Part shown: positions 30,704 to 39,797 of the stretch, piece after piece | Layout of the letters: the number at the start of each line of letters is the position of its first letter | Position numbering within the stretch: position 1 is the first letter of the stretch | The notes under the pieces: model-generated | The model's database searches: none | Told to the model about the DNA's origin: nothing | The model's input: only the letters and a program-made list of their open reading frames with translations | Assembly (NCBI RefSeq): GCF_002994635.1 | Contig: NZ_PVNL01000110.1 | Span: 39,556 to 103,555, forward strand | Origin: Enhygromyxa salina | Lineage (GTDB): Bacteria; Myxococcota_A; Polyangia; Nannocystales; Nannocystaceae | DNA: 64,000 nt | Direction: 5' to 3' | Translations under genes and position numbers: made by a program

Positions 30704-32287
30704 CTACAGCTCGACGACCACGCCCTGGCTCTCGACGTTGTGCCAGCCGGACGCCGTGATCGCCCAGCGCCCGGGCCCGAGCCCGACCGCGTCACCACCC
30801 AGCGGATCCGCGGGGATGATCTGATCGAGCTGCCAGGTTCCGCCCTCGTCGACGTAGACCACCCAGGAGCGCACGCGCTCACCTGACGCTGCGTCTAGCA
30901 TCGCCGAGTCGCCGACCAGGGTCACCTGCGGCGGCGCGACGACCTGGTCGAGCCGCTCGGCCAGCGGCGGGGTCAGGGCTGGCTGCGCGTAGAATTCGTC
31001 GTAGAGCGCGGCGTTGATGCCCAGGGTGTCGGCGAGCAGCGGCTGGACCTGAAAGAACACGTTGCCCAGGGAATTTTGATCGCTGTACAGGCGGCTGAGC
31101 TCGACCTGCAGCAGCATCTCGGCCAGTGACCAGTCGGCGTCGGTGCCGAGCTTGCTCAAGTAGTTTCCTGCGAACACGTAGCGCGAGGGGTTTTGCTGGG
31201 TCCACCAGTCGAGCAGGACCTCGTAGTCTTGCTGCGCGTAGGTGGTTGGCCAGTACAGCTGCGGTGCCAGGTAGTCGACCCAGCCCTGCTGAAACCACAA
31301 CAATGGATCCGCATAGAGCTGCGCATATTGATCAAACCCGACGATGCCCTCGGGGATCCCCGGGCGATAGATCCCAAATGGCGCGATCCCAAACCGTACG
31401 TCCGGGTCGGCGGCGTAGATCGAGTCGTGCAGCTCCTCCACCAGATCATTGACGTTGTCACGCCGCCAGTCGGCGAGCGCGAGCATGCCCCCGTCTTGCA
31501 GGTATTGCTGCCAGGTCAGATCATCGGGGTAGGGGCTGCCGTCGGGGTATGGATAGAAGTAGTCGTCGAGGTGGATCCCGTCGATCTCATAGCGATCGAC
31601 AATGTCGATGACCACGTCGACCACGTGCTCGCGGACCGGGATCGCCCCGGGGTCCATCCACAGTCCGCCGTTGTACACGTGGGCGTGGGCCGGCTGCTGC
31701 AGGGCGATGTGCGGCTGGGCCAAGCTCGCGGCCGCCGAGGCCGCGGCCCGGTAGGGGTTGATCCAGCCGTGGACCTCGATGTTGCGCGCGTGGGCCTGCT
31801 CAATCAGGAAACTCAGCGGATCCCAGCCAGGGTCGCCGCCCTGGGTGCCCGTCAGGAAGCGACTCCACGGCTCGAGCGGCGAGGCATACAGCGCGTCGGA
31901 CTCGGGCCGGAGCTGAAACACGATCGCGTTGAGGTTGATCGCCTCACAGGTCTCGACGATGTCGATCAGCTCGGCCTGCGCGGCGTCAATGTCCAAACCG
32001 ACGTTGCTCGGCCAATTGATGTTGTAGACCGTCGCAACCCACACGGCTCGGAATTCACGCGCGTGCCCGACATCGACCAGCTCGGGCATGGGACCCCCGC
32101 CGAGGTCGAACACACTGGTGTCGGTGGTATCGGCGTCGCCGTCACCCGGATCACCGTCACCGTCACCGTCACCCTTGGTCTCACCCAGCGACTCGCCAGA
32201 CAAGCTGGTGTCGTCATGGGCGGTGCCCTGCGAGCAGGCGAGCGTGAGGCCGAGAATTAATACGGGGAAGCTACGCGACACATCCAT
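30704..32287 (-). CDS. GHL10-type glycoside hydrolase-like lipoprotein with GD linker
   Basis: A 527-residue lipoprotein. Signal FPVLILGLTLAC. A GDGDGDPGDGD linker spans about 40-52. Residues 75-440 match the GHL10 (DUF187) pattern: REFRAVWVATVYNINWPS at the start, WDPLSFLIEQAHARNIEVHGWINPYR in the middle, and YEIDGIHLDDYFYPYPDG as the likely active-site region, a TIM-barrel glycosidase relative of unproven substrate. The C-terminal 90 residues form a separate beta domain. As a surface enzyme it could act on cell-wall or biofilm glycans, useful in predation. It is a single transcription unit with the FG-GAP lipoprotein gene next upstream (42 bp). Confidence 0.85.
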   Translation of the reverse strand: MDVSRSFPVLILGLTLACSQGTAHDDTSLSGESLGETKGDGDGDGDPGDGDADTTDTSVFDLGGGPMPELVDVGHAREFRAVWVATVYNINWPSNVGLDIDAAQAELIDIVETCEAINLNAIVFQLRPESDALYASPLEPWSRFLTGTQGGDPGWDPLSFLIEQAHARNIEVHGWINPYRAAASAAASLAQPHIALQQPAHAHVYNGGLWMDPGAIPVREHVVDVVIDIVDRYEIDGIHLDDYFYPYPDGSPYPDDLTWQQYLQDGGMLALADWRRDNVNDLVEELHDSIYAADPDVRFGIAPFGIYRPGIPEGIVGFDQYAQLYADPLLWFQQGWVDYLAPQLYWPTTYAQQDYEVLLDWWTQQNPSRYVFAGNYLSKLGTDADWSLAEMLLQVELSRLYSDQNSLGNVFFQVQPLLADTLGINAALYDEFYAQPALTPPLAERLDQVVAPPQVTLVGDSAMLDAASGERVRSWVVYVDEGGTWQLDQIIPADPLGGDAVGLGPGRWAITASGWHNVESQGVVVEL

Positions 32288-32329
32288 GCAGGTTGTGCCC
32301 GCATCCTACACGATCCCGCTCGCGCAAGT

Positions 32330-34810
32330 TCACTCGACGGGGATGCAGGCCTCGACCTCGACCGTGTCCGAGTTGTTGTTCGAGAAGCACTCCAGCGTGG
32401 TCTGCCCGCCCATCCCGTCGTCGTTGGTCACCATCGTGATCTCTCCGTCGATCTCATTGTCGATCGCGCAAGACACTTCGCGGCACTCGTCGACGGGCAC
32501 CGGCTCTTGCGTGTACGCCACGCACAAGATCACGCCCTCCATGGGATCACCCAGATAGAAGGTGGCCGGCAGCGTCGAGCCCACGGCTTTCTTCCCGCGG
32601 TTGCAGACCGTACCCGTGAGCAGGGTCTGGCCGTCCTCGATCGAGCAGGTGGCGTCATCGAGGGCGCCGGTGATGTCGGGCAGCGCCTCGGGGGGCGTGT
32701 CGCCCTGGCGGTTCTGGCGATAATTGTTGAGCTCGGGATCCAGGTAGTTTTGGGTCAAGCCCCAGCTCGCGGCGTCGGGGATGCTCAGGTCGTCGTTGAC
32801 GTTGGTGATCGAGTACGCGTGCTGGTTCCACAGGTTGCGCGACGACGCCCAGCGATCGAGGCGATCGCGGAGCACCCGGACGCCGGTCAAGGCGATGCCC
32901 AGCGGGTGGGTCGCGCGGCAGGTGTTGGCCCCGGCGCCGGGCGTGTTGGGCAGCGGCACGGTGCAGGCGTGGCCGACCAGACACTCGCTGTCGTCCACGC
33001 AGCGACAAAACCCTGCGTCGCAGCTGCCCGAGGTGCAGTCGTCGTTCTCTTCACAGCGCACGCCCACGTGGATCGGGTCGATGGTCGGGCACGCGACGTT
33101 GCAGTTGGAGTTGCTGCCGATCAGGATCTCGGTGTTGTCGTCGTTGTCGGGGTCGGCGACGATCGGGTTCTCGTACCAGGTGCAGGAGGTCCGCGCGGCC
33201 GAGTACAGGACCTCGCCCGTGCTGCCCTCGTAGACCCGCACGAAGCACTCGTCGCCGTAGATCGCCTCGGCCTCGCCGTCGCCCTCGAAGTCGAAGATCG
33301 ACGACCCGGTGGTGGCCGAGCTCAGATCCTGGCTGGGCTTGGACCACCGCACCCAGGGCCCGGCGCAGCTGGGATCGTTGCCGTCACAGTCGAGGTCGAA
33401 CACGCGATAGAAGTTGCCGCCGGCCGAGGCGATCTCCGGGCGGCCGTCGTTGTCGAAGTCGCCGATGGTGGGCGGCCCGCCGCCGACGATCGTGCCGCCG
33501 TCAGTGGCCTGCATGAGCAAGGTGCCGTCGAGCGCGTGGAGGTACACGACGCCGCTGTTCACGGTCACGATCTCGGCGTAGCCATCGAGCACCAGCGGGT
33601 TCCACTCGCCTGGCTGCGCGCCGGGGCTGCCGAAGTCGGCGAACGCATAGTGACGCCCGCCGGGTCCGCCCGGGGCCTTGTACTCCCACACGCCCGCGCC
33701 CATATTCCACGAGTAGACGTCGTCGGCGATTAGATCGGGGACGAAGTCGTGGTCGAGATCACCGACCACGGAGATCGCCCCGGCCCCGGCGCTGGGCAAG
33801 ATCTGGCCGGGGTTGAGGCGGATCCCGGTGACGCCGTCGTAGACCTCGCTGCCGCTGATGACCTCGGGCTCGCCGTCGCCGTCGAGATCGTGGATCGACG
33901 GCCCGTCCCAGCGACTGAGGCTCGAGATGTCGGACTGGCCGTCGGTCGTCCACATGGTCACGTAGCGCTGCTGCTGTTGATCCCAGGTGAACGCGACCAG
34001 CCCGGTGACGGCTCGCTGGGTCACGATCTCGGGTCGGCCGTCGCCGTCGAGATCAGCGATCGCCGGGGGCGAGGCCGCGACGACCGGATTCAGCGGATCA
34101 TGGATATTGTCGACCACGCTGCAGTTGTCGCCGTTGAGCACCCGAATGACCCCGTGGTAGGCCGGGTTCGAGCCCCAGCCAGCCTCGGCGCCGCCGTCGG
34201 TGTAGTTGTAGGTGACGATCACGATCTCGCCCGCGAACCCGCTGTCGTAGGGCAGGTCCGCGACCAGCGGCGTCGTGAGCACGCTGGCGTGATCGGGAAA
34301 CGGATCGTTGGGCCCGGGCGTGGTCCACTCGCACTGCACGTCGGGCTCGAACAGGCCGATCACGATCGGCTCTTCACACTCGGGGTTGGAGTTGCCGAAC
34401 GGCCCACCGCCGAACGGAATGCACACGCCCGGCTCCTCGCCAGCGGGCAGGCAGTCGGGCGCGTCGCAGCAGTAGGTGTCGCCAGTGCAGTCGTCGTGGG
34501 TCTCGCACGGGCCCTCTCCCGGTCCGCAGGTCCCGTCCACGCAGTACAGCTCGTCGGGACAGTCGGTGCTGGCCATGCACGGTCCGCCGCCTGGATCGCC
34601 GTCGCCGTCACCCGGGTCGCCGTCGCCGTCGCCGCTGACCATGGTGTCGCCCGACTCGTCGTCGTTGGTCTCGGTCGCGACGCTGGTCAGGCCGGTCTCG
34701 CTGCCGCCGCCCAGCGTCGCGCGAGCGTCGTCGCCCCCACATCCACCGAGGCCGATCGTCACCAGCGGGACACAGATCGAAGCGCGAAGCAGTTGGCGCG
34801 GGCGAGTCAT
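32330..34810 (-). CDS. FG-GAP/VCBS-repeat beta-propeller lipoprotein
   Basis: An 826-residue lipoprotein from ATG 34810. Signal CVPLVTIGLGGC. A GDGDGDPGDGDGDPGGG linker spans about 62-78. Cys-rich modules follow (CMASTDCPDELYCVDGTC, CETHDDCTGDTYCC). The bulk (about 210-600) is a propeller of FG-GAP/VCBS repeats with calcium-loop motifs (DLDGDGRPEIVTQ, DLDGDGEPEVISG, DFDNDGRPEIASA, DFEGDGEAEAIYG). A second Cys-rich stretch (CEENDDCTSGSCDAGFCRCVDDSEC) and a beta-rich tail follow. Calcium-dependent adhesion is likely. The GHL10 gene lies 42 bp downstream on the same strand. Confidence 0.85.
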   Translation of the reverse strand: MTRPRQLLRASICVPLVTIGLGGCGGDDARATLGGGSETGLTSVATETNDDESGDTMVSGDGDGDPGDGDGDPGGGPCMASTDCPDELYCVDGTCGPGEGPCETHDDCTGDTYCCDAPDCLPAGEEPGVCIPFGGGPFGNSNPECEEPIVIGLFEPDVQCEWTTPGPNDPFPDHASVLTTPLVADLPYDSGFAGEIVIVTYNYTDGGAEAGWGSNPAYHGVIRVLNGDNCSVVDNIHDPLNPVVAASPPAIADLDGDGRPEIVTQRAVTGLVAFTWDQQQQRYVTMWTTDGQSDISSLSRWDGPSIHDLDGDGEPEVISGSEVYDGVTGIRLNPGQILPSAGAGAISVVGDLDHDFVPDLIADDVYSWNMGAGVWEYKAPGGPGGRHYAFADFGSPGAQPGEWNPLVLDGYAEIVTVNSGVVYLHALDGTLLMQATDGGTIVGGGPPTIGDFDNDGRPEIASAGGNFYRVFDLDCDGNDPSCAGPWVRWSKPSQDLSSATTGSSIFDFEGDGEAEAIYGDECFVRVYEGSTGEVLYSAARTSCTWYENPIVADPDNDDNTEILIGSNSNCNVACPTIDPIHVGVRCEENDDCTSGSCDAGFCRCVDDSECLVGHACTVPLPNTPGAGANTCRATHPLGIALTGVRVLRDRLDRWASSRNLWNQHAYSITNVNDDLSIPDAASWGLTQNYLDPELNNYRQNRQGDTPPEALPDITGALDDATCSIEDGQTLLTGTVCNRGKKAVGSTLPATFYLGDPMEGVILCVAYTQEPVPVDECREVSCAIDNEIDGEITMVTNDDGMGGQTTLECFSNNNSDTVEVEACIPVE

Positions 34811-34892
34811 GCTGGCGAGCCTACCCTGACCCGACACCCCGCGATCAGCTGGCGAGACAAAAGCTGAGCTGATCCCCCAGTTGATCCAAGGG

Positions 34893-35294
34893 TCAGGCGG
34901 CATGGCCCGCGCCGGTCCCCGTCCATGGCCGACCTCCAGCCCCGATCCGCGCGGCCAGGCGCAGGCTGAGGTCGTAGAGGTCGCGGCGCTCGTCGCAGCG
35001 GGTCTTGAACAGGATTCGGTGCATGTGCTTGTGAACCGCGGTCTCGCGGATCCCCAGCCGCCACGCGATCGCGCCGGAGCTGCGACCGAACAGCACGTGG
35101 TGAACGACCTGCTCCTCGTACGCGGTCAGCGAGAATGTGCTCACGAGCACATCGACAAGCCGGCCGATCAGCTCGCTCGTACGGATCGCGTGCTCCTCCT
35201 CTTTGCCCTGCGGGGGCGGGCACGCGAGCGTGCGGGCGAGGGGCAGGGGAGCATCACAGCGAACGGTGGGGTGGAGGCGAGTGGCGGCGTGCAT
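34893..35294 (-). CDS. LuxR-type helix-turn-helix protein
   Basis: A 133-residue protein from ATG 35294; the upstream frame is Pro/Arg-rich and not credible. The C-terminal half contains a LuxR/GerE-like DNA-binding domain: LTAYEEQVVHHVLFGRSSGAIAWRLGIRETAVHKHMHRIL, the layout LTxxExxVxxxxxxGxxxxxIAxxLxxxxxTVxxHxxxIxxK with K replaced near FKTRCDERRDLY. The N-terminal third is short and unassigned, so this is a stand-alone regulator rather than a two-component one. Target genes unknown; the neighbouring YaeQ gene is divergent across 256 bp. Confidence 0.8.
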   Translation of the reverse strand: MHAATRLHPTVRCDAPLPLARTLACPPPQGKEEEHAIRTSELIGRLVDVLVSTFSLTAYEEQVVHHVLFGRSSGAIAWRLGIRETAVHKHMHRILFKTRCDERRDLYDLSLRLAARIGAGGRPWTGTGAGHAA

Positions 35295-35550
35295 CGTGGC
35301 GTTACCATGCGCTGGCGGGGGGCGAACCGTCAGGGACGGCAGTGCCACCGACGGGCATCGCACCCGACCTCGCGGGCGGGGCAAGAGCCGCTCTGCCAAA
35401 CGGGTCTCCGGGCCGGGTGCCGGCCGTTTCGCCTGATCGCCCGGCCAGGCTCGGGAGGCAGTGGCGCCCGCGAACCGGGCGTCACCGATCGTCACCGCGG
35501 GAGCCCGCGTTCAGCTGCGCCGCCGCGCCTGCTCGACTACCATCGCGCGA

Positions 35551-36087
35551 ATGGCCCTCTCCGCGACGATCCGGCGGTTCTCGATCACCTTGTCCGACAG
35601 TGATCGGGGCGTCTACGAGACCCTGGATCTGCGCGTCGCCCAGCACCCCTCCGAGAGCGAGCGATACCTCGTCGCGCGGGTGCTCGCGCGGCTGCTGCAA
35701 CACGACGAGGGGCTCGAGTTTGGCAAGGGCGTGTCGGCGGGCGACGAGCCAGCGCTGCTGCAGCACGACCTGCAGGGCGTGGTCACCAGCTGGATCGAGG
35801 TTGGCTCACCCTCGGTCTCGCGCCTGCACAAGGCCAGCAAGACCGGCGCGCGCGTGGTCGTGTACACCTGGAAGGGCGGCGAGGCGCTCGCGGCCGAGGC
35901 TGCCGGGACCGTGCACCGGGCCGACGCGCTCGAGCTGTACGCGCTCGATCAGCCGTTCCTCGACGAGGTCGCGGGCTCGCTCGACCGCAACAACGACTGG
36001 TCGCTCGCGGTCGCGGGCGGGTCGCTGTATCTGGAGGTCGCCGGCAACATGCACCAGGGCACGGTCACGCGGATCGCCCCGGCCTGA
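35551..36087 (+). CDS. YaeQ family protein
   Basis: A 178-residue protein. ATG 35551 gives the family start MALSATIRRFSITLSDSDRGVYETLDLRVAQHPSESERYL, and FLDEVAGSLDRNNDWSLAVAGGSLYLEVAG closes it, both diagnostic of YaeQ (usual length about 180). The fold is of PD-(D/E)xK type; E. coli YaeQ was linked to RfaH suppression, but no enzymatic activity is proven. It is cytosolic. It ends 8 bp from the convergent sixA gene. An in-frame start at 35461 would add Arg/Ala-rich residues not found in the family. Confidence 0.92.
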   Translation: MALSATIRRFSITLSDSDRGVYETLDLRVAQHPSESERYLVARVLARLLQHDEGLEFGKGVSAGDEPALLQHDLQGVVTSWIEVGSPSVSRLHKASKTGARVVVYTWKGGEALAAEAAGTVHRADALELYALDQPFLDEVAGSLDRNNDWSLAVAGGSLYLEVAGNMHQGTVTRIAPA

Positions 36088-36094
36088 GCGTGGG

Positions 36095-36574
36095 TCAGTC
36101 GATAAAGCGGCCGACCCACCGCCACACCAGCGTCGCGCTCTTGCTCGATCCCGGCGCGCTCGTGACCGCGATGCGAAACGCGGCCCCCGTCGCGAACCCG
36201 CCCACGCTGATCCCCAGCAGCTCGCTCGCGGCCGCGGCCATGTAGGGCATGTGCCCGACCACGAGCACGTCGGCGTCGGCATCCAGCCGGGCCAGCGCAC
36301 CAAACAGGTCGCGCGGTCGGCTGTCCGGGTACACGTCATCGCGCGCCTCGATCACGCCGTTGTACTCGAGCTCGCCGACGATCAGCTCCGCGGTCTGGAC
36401 CGCGCGCACCAGCGGGCTGGACCAGACGCGGGTCGGCGTCACCCCGCGCTCCGCCAGCGCGCGGCCCGTCGCGCGGGCTTCGTCGCGTCCGGTCGTGGAC
36501 AGGCAGCGACCGGCGTCGCCGAGGTCGCTATCAGACGAGCGCGCGTCACCATGGCGGACGAGGGTCACGAGCAT
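36095..36574 (-). CDS. sixA: SixA-like phosphohistidine phosphatase
   Basis: A 159-residue histidine-phosphatase-superfamily enzyme. The catalytic RHG at 7-9 (TLVRHGDA) carries His8 as nucleophile; the second catalytic His is in VVGHMP (His108). The LSTTGRDEARATGRAL segment and short length fit SixA, which removes phosphate from histidine phosphotransfer domains such as ArcB's, or from the nitrogen PTS. Cytosolic. Converges with yaeQ, 8 bp apart. Substrate not determinable. Confidence 0.85.
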   Translation of the reverse strand: MLVTLVRHGDARSSDSDLGDAGRCLSTTGRDEARATGRALAERGVTPTRVWSSPLVRAVQTAELIVGELEYNGVIEARDDVYPDSRPRDLFGALARLDADADVLVVGHMPYMAAAASELLGISVGGFATGAAFRIAVTSAPGSSKSATLVWRWVGRFID

Positions 36575-36758
36575 GATCGCCTGCGAGCATACACGCCTGG
36601 CTGGAGCTCACGGCGCCAGGCACTCCTGCCGTTGCCGACTCGTCGCTCGGGTGGGCCGCGTCGGCCCCGAACCGGACAGCGGGAAAACCGCGGTTTCGAG
36701 CGAGGCCCCAGGCTGAATCTGCGCCGTCTCTGGCAGACCGCCGATCGCCTGGATATGG

Positions 36759-37400
36759 TTGACCGCGGTGCCGCTGCTCCGACAACAAACGCCGAGGCCG
36801 ACAGCCGCCCGCGCCCACGTGGTTGCGAGCTTCTATCTGGCCCTCGCGCTGGCGGGGTTCATGTGGCACGCGATCAGCCAGGAGAACAACGACTGCTGGC
36901 GCGGGCCGGGAGTCGGCAATCTCGAGCTGCTGTGGACGCCGCTGCTCGGGGTCGGGTTCGGCCTGCTCGCAGTGGTCGGGTTTCGGGTGTTCGAGCGTCG
37001 CTGGTCGTGGCTGCCGGCCTTGCATCGCGAGTTTCGTGCGATCTTGGGGCGGCCGTCGGGGACCGAGCTCTTGCTGTTGGCTTCGGCCAGCGCGATCGGT
37101 GAAGAAATCTTCTTTCGCGGCGCCATGCTCGACGCCTGGGGTCCGTGGCTGAGCAGCTTGGTGTTTGCCCTGATCCACGTGCCGCCGCGCCGCGAGCTGT
37201 GGCCGTGGACCGTCTCCGCCGGGCTGCTGGGCTTGTGCCTGGCCGGGTTGACCATGTGGACGGGCAACCTCGGGGCTGCAGTCGCGGCTCACTTCGTGAT
37301 CAACCTGGTCAACCTGGCCTACATCACGCGTCGGGCCCCGGCGATCGCCGTGCGCAGGCCCGTCAGGCCGCGGGTCTCCACGCCGCCGCGAGTTCGTTGA
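36759..37400 (+). CDS. CPBP (CAAX-like) intramembrane metalloprotease
   Basis: A 213-residue membrane protein with about five to six hydrophobic spans. Motifs in order: EEIFFRG (Glu115-Glu116, Arg120), then FALIHVPP (His140), then AAHFVINLVNL (His178, Asn182), the catalytic triad of motifs of the Rce1/CPBP family (EExxxR, FxxxH, HxxxN). Such enzymes cleave membrane-associated substrates and, in bacteria, often confer immunity or process secretion signals. Given MYXO-CTERM-type tails on two proteins in the window, a role in sorting is tempting but unproven. TTG 36759 or GTG 36768 may be the start. Confidence 0.85.
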   Translation: MTAVPLLRQQTPRPTAARAHVVASFYLALALAGFMWHAISQENNDCWRGPGVGNLELLWTPLLGVGFGLLAVVGFRVFERRWSWLPALHREFRAILGRPSGTELLLLASASAIGEEIFFRGAMLDAWGPWLSSLVFALIHVPPRRELWPWTVSAGLLGLCLAGLTMWTGNLGAAVAAHFVINLVNLAYITRRAPAIAVRRPVRPRVSTPPRVR

Positions 37401-37439
37401 TTTTTTGGTGTTCGCGCCCGGTGGTGCGACACCCAGCGC

Positions 37440-39104
37440 ATGTCCGGGACTACGCGCCGACGCTTCATGCAGTCGCTGTGCGGCGCGATCGTGGTGACGG
37501 GCGCGTCCAGCCTGGTGCCTCGATTCGCGCGAGGTGCCGACGTGAGCCTCGCCGAGCGGCTCGACCTGCTCTACAGCAATCAGTTCAACTTCGATGATCT
37601 CGGCCGCCCGCGCATCAGCGTTGGGGTGATGCGCAGTCAAAAAGAGGTCCAGCTCTCGGCCGCGGGTGGACTGCAGGCGCTGCCCTCGGGCGACGGCGGC
37701 ACGGCGATCGTCGGTGGTGGGCGGTGGCGCATTCGGGTCACCAACGCGACCGCGTCCAAGCAGTCATTTCGGGTCGTGCTCGACGCGGTCCCGGCCACCG
37801 AGCTGCGCCAGGTCGACAAGCGCGCCAAGGTCTGGCGGGGCAAGGGCTTCGACGTGGCCGAGCGCGAGGTCGGAACGCTCTTCGGCGTCTCGGGCAAGGT
37901 CCTGGACACCCGGCGGGTGCTGCTCACGACGGATCTGTTCTCGTCCGAGCGCGAGGCCGAGGCCCGGGCCCGCGAGCTCGCCGAGCGCCACGGCTTGATC
38001 CCCCGCTTGCACCCCGAGATCGAGCGCCGCGCGAGCGGGCGGATCTTGGCTGAAGATCTCGAGACCGGCGTCAAGGTCGAAGCCGAGGGCGTGCTGTGGT
38101 TCTCGCCCACGCGCGCCGACAAGATGACCGTTCACGACGTCGCCCACGAGGGTGGGGGTGGGTCTGAAGATCGCCGCTATCGCGGGCAGATCTATGTGGC
38201 GATCGATCGCAAGGGCGAGCTGGCTGTCGTCAACTTGATCGGCGAGGCCGAGCTATTGTCCGGGTTGGTGCCCGCCGAGATCTATGCCTCGGCGCCGAGC
38301 GAGGCGCTCAAGGCCCAGGCCGTCGCGGCCCGCGGTCAGCTGCTCGCCAAGGTTGGCAGCCGCCACCTCGATGATCCCTTCTTGCTGTGCTCGCACCAGC
38401 ACTGCCAGGTCTACGCCGGGGCCGACAGCGAGCACCCGCGCACCAACACCGCCGTCGAGCGCACGATCGGGCGGGTCCTGATGCGGCCCAACGAGTCGCA
38501 GCTGGTCGACACCGTGTACTCGGCCAATTGCGGCGGCCACACCGAGCACAACGAGCAGGTGTGGGCGAGCCCGGCCGATCCGCAGCTGCGCGCGACCCCG
38601 GATCCCAAGCTGGGCGAAGACTTCGCCAAGGGCATCGACGCCGCCAACATCGACGCCTGGCTGAGCTCGAGCCCCGCCGCCTACAGCAAGCCGAGCTCGA
38701 GCCACGTGGCCTCGGCCTATCGCTGGACGGTCGCGCTGGATCCCGCCGCCGTCGCCGGAAATCCCGAGGTTCCGCCTAGCTTTGGCGACCTGCGGCGAAT
38801 CGAGATCCACGCTCGCGGCCGCAGCGGTCGAGCGACCCACGCCAGCCTGCACGGGACCCGCGAGCGCGTCGAGCTTCACGGCGAGCTGCGGATCCGCAGG
38901 GCGCTCGGCGGGCTCAAGTCATCGATGTTCGTGATCGACGAGCGGCGCGACGAGTTCGGCCGCTTTGTGCTGCGCGGTGGCGGGCATGGTCACGGTGTTG
39001 GCCTGTGTCAGCACGGCGCGATGGGGATGGCCGCGGATGGCAAGACGTATGGGCCGATCTTGAATCACTACTATCGTGACTCGAAGCTGGTCCGGCTCTG
39101 GTAG
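37440..39104 (+). CDS. SpoIID/LytB-domain protein with Tat-like signal
   Basis: A 554-residue exported protein. The N-terminus TTRRRFMQSLCGAIVVTGASSLVPRFARGA has the twin-arginine RR-F motif followed by a hydrophobic stretch, suggesting Tat export. The SpoIID domain spans about 245-550: LVPAEIYASAPSEALKAQAVAARGQLL (conserved AEALKAQAVAART), YSANCGGHTE (conserved Cys-Gly-Gly-x-T), then GHGHGVGLCQHGAMGMAADG and YGPILNHYYRDSKLV at the end. SpoIID-type enzymes are lytic transglycosylases on peptidoglycan; the key Glu of the motif is present in PAEIYA. It lies 39 bp after the CPBP protease gene on the same strand. The N-terminal 230 residues are unassigned. Confidence 0.88.
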   Translation: MSGTTRRRFMQSLCGAIVVTGASSLVPRFARGADVSLAERLDLLYSNQFNFDDLGRPRISVGVMRSQKEVQLSAAGGLQALPSGDGGTAIVGGGRWRIRVTNATASKQSFRVVLDAVPATELRQVDKRAKVWRGKGFDVAEREVGTLFGVSGKVLDTRRVLLTTDLFSSEREAEARARELAERHGLIPRLHPEIERRASGRILAEDLETGVKVEAEGVLWFSPTRADKMTVHDVAHEGGGGSEDRRYRGQIYVAIDRKGELAVVNLIGEAELLSGLVPAEIYASAPSEALKAQAVAARGQLLAKVGSRHLDDPFLLCSHQHCQVYAGADSEHPRTNTAVERTIGRVLMRPNESQLVDTVYSANCGGHTEHNEQVWASPADPQLRATPDPKLGEDFAKGIDAANIDAWLSSSPAAYSKPSSSHVASAYRWTVALDPAAVAGNPEVPPSFGDLRRIEIHARGRSGRATHASLHGTRERVELHGELRIRRALGGLKSSMFVIDERRDEFGRFVLRGGGHGHGVGLCQHGAMGMAADGKTYGPILNHYYRDSKLVRLW

Positions 39105-39111
39105 GCTAGCT

Positions 39112-39687
39112 CTAAGGCCGCGAGCCCTCGCACCACTGGGGCTCGATGTCTTGCCCGTGGCTTCGCAAGAACTTGGTGCCGGCGTCGAAGTCCTCGAGCG
39201 TGGCCGCCGACCAGTACGCGGTGTCGCAGGTCGATGTATTGCAGTCACCGCCGAGCGTCAGCCAAGCGTGCTTGCTGTCGGTGACGATGTCACAGATGCA
39301 GCTGGCGCGCCCAGGGTCCTTGGGGTCGACGGTGCAGGGCTTGTCCAGGCACCAACTCCACGGCTTGTCCTTGGCGCAGAACATCACCCGATCACCCTCG
39401 TTGAACTGAGCGAGCGAGAACATCGAATAGACTGTCTCGTTGCCGCTCGAGTCCTTGCCGGGCGCTACGGTGTCGCAGGGGGCCCCCGCCATGCTGCTGC
39501 CTTGTAAGACTTCGCAGGAGCAAGTCGCCTGGTTGGAGTTCGGGATCGGTACGCACGGCGCGGAGGTGCACAGCGCGTAGGTCCCCTGACAGAAATACAT
39601 CTCGCCGGAGTCGCCCTTCCGGCATCCGGCTACGACGGCGGCTGCGACTGCGAGCGCGGCGGTGAAACACAGGTAAGAGCGAGGCAT
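39112..39687 (-). CDS. Cys-rich lipoprotein
   Basis: A 191-residue lipoprotein. Signal FTAALAVAAAVVAGC. The mature part has about fourteen Cys in two similar halves: FCQGTYALCTSAPC..CSCEVLQG and FCAKDKPWSWCLDKPCTVDP..CICD, suggesting a duplicated module of roughly 75 residues with conserved disulfides (each half ends with a cysteine-rich segment and a YS/AY aromatic). No family is recognised. It is a lone leftward gene converging with the SpoIID gene, 8 bp away. Confidence 0.75.
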   Translation of the reverse strand: MPRSYLCFTAALAVAAAVVAGCRKGDSGEMYFCQGTYALCTSAPCVPIPNSNQATCSCEVLQGSSMAGAPCDTVAPGKDSSGNETVYSMFSLAQFNEGDRVMFCAKDKPWSWCLDKPCTVDPKDPGRASCICDIVTDSKHAWLTLGGDCNTSTCDTAYWSAATLEDFDAGTKFLRSHGQDIEPQWCEGSRP

Positions 39688-39797
39688 ACGTAGATGCGTC
39701 GCTCACGCGGTCGTTGCTGTCAAGAGGAGCATAATTGTGTGAGCTTCATGACCTGAAGAAGCTGCGGTCGCCGAAAATCGCAGCCGTCGGCGCGTCG

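Noticed and set aside
35295..35495. N-terminal extension of the LuxR-type protein
   Set aside because: Pro/Arg-rich and lying in the divergent promoter region; the ATG at 35294 gives a compact protein.
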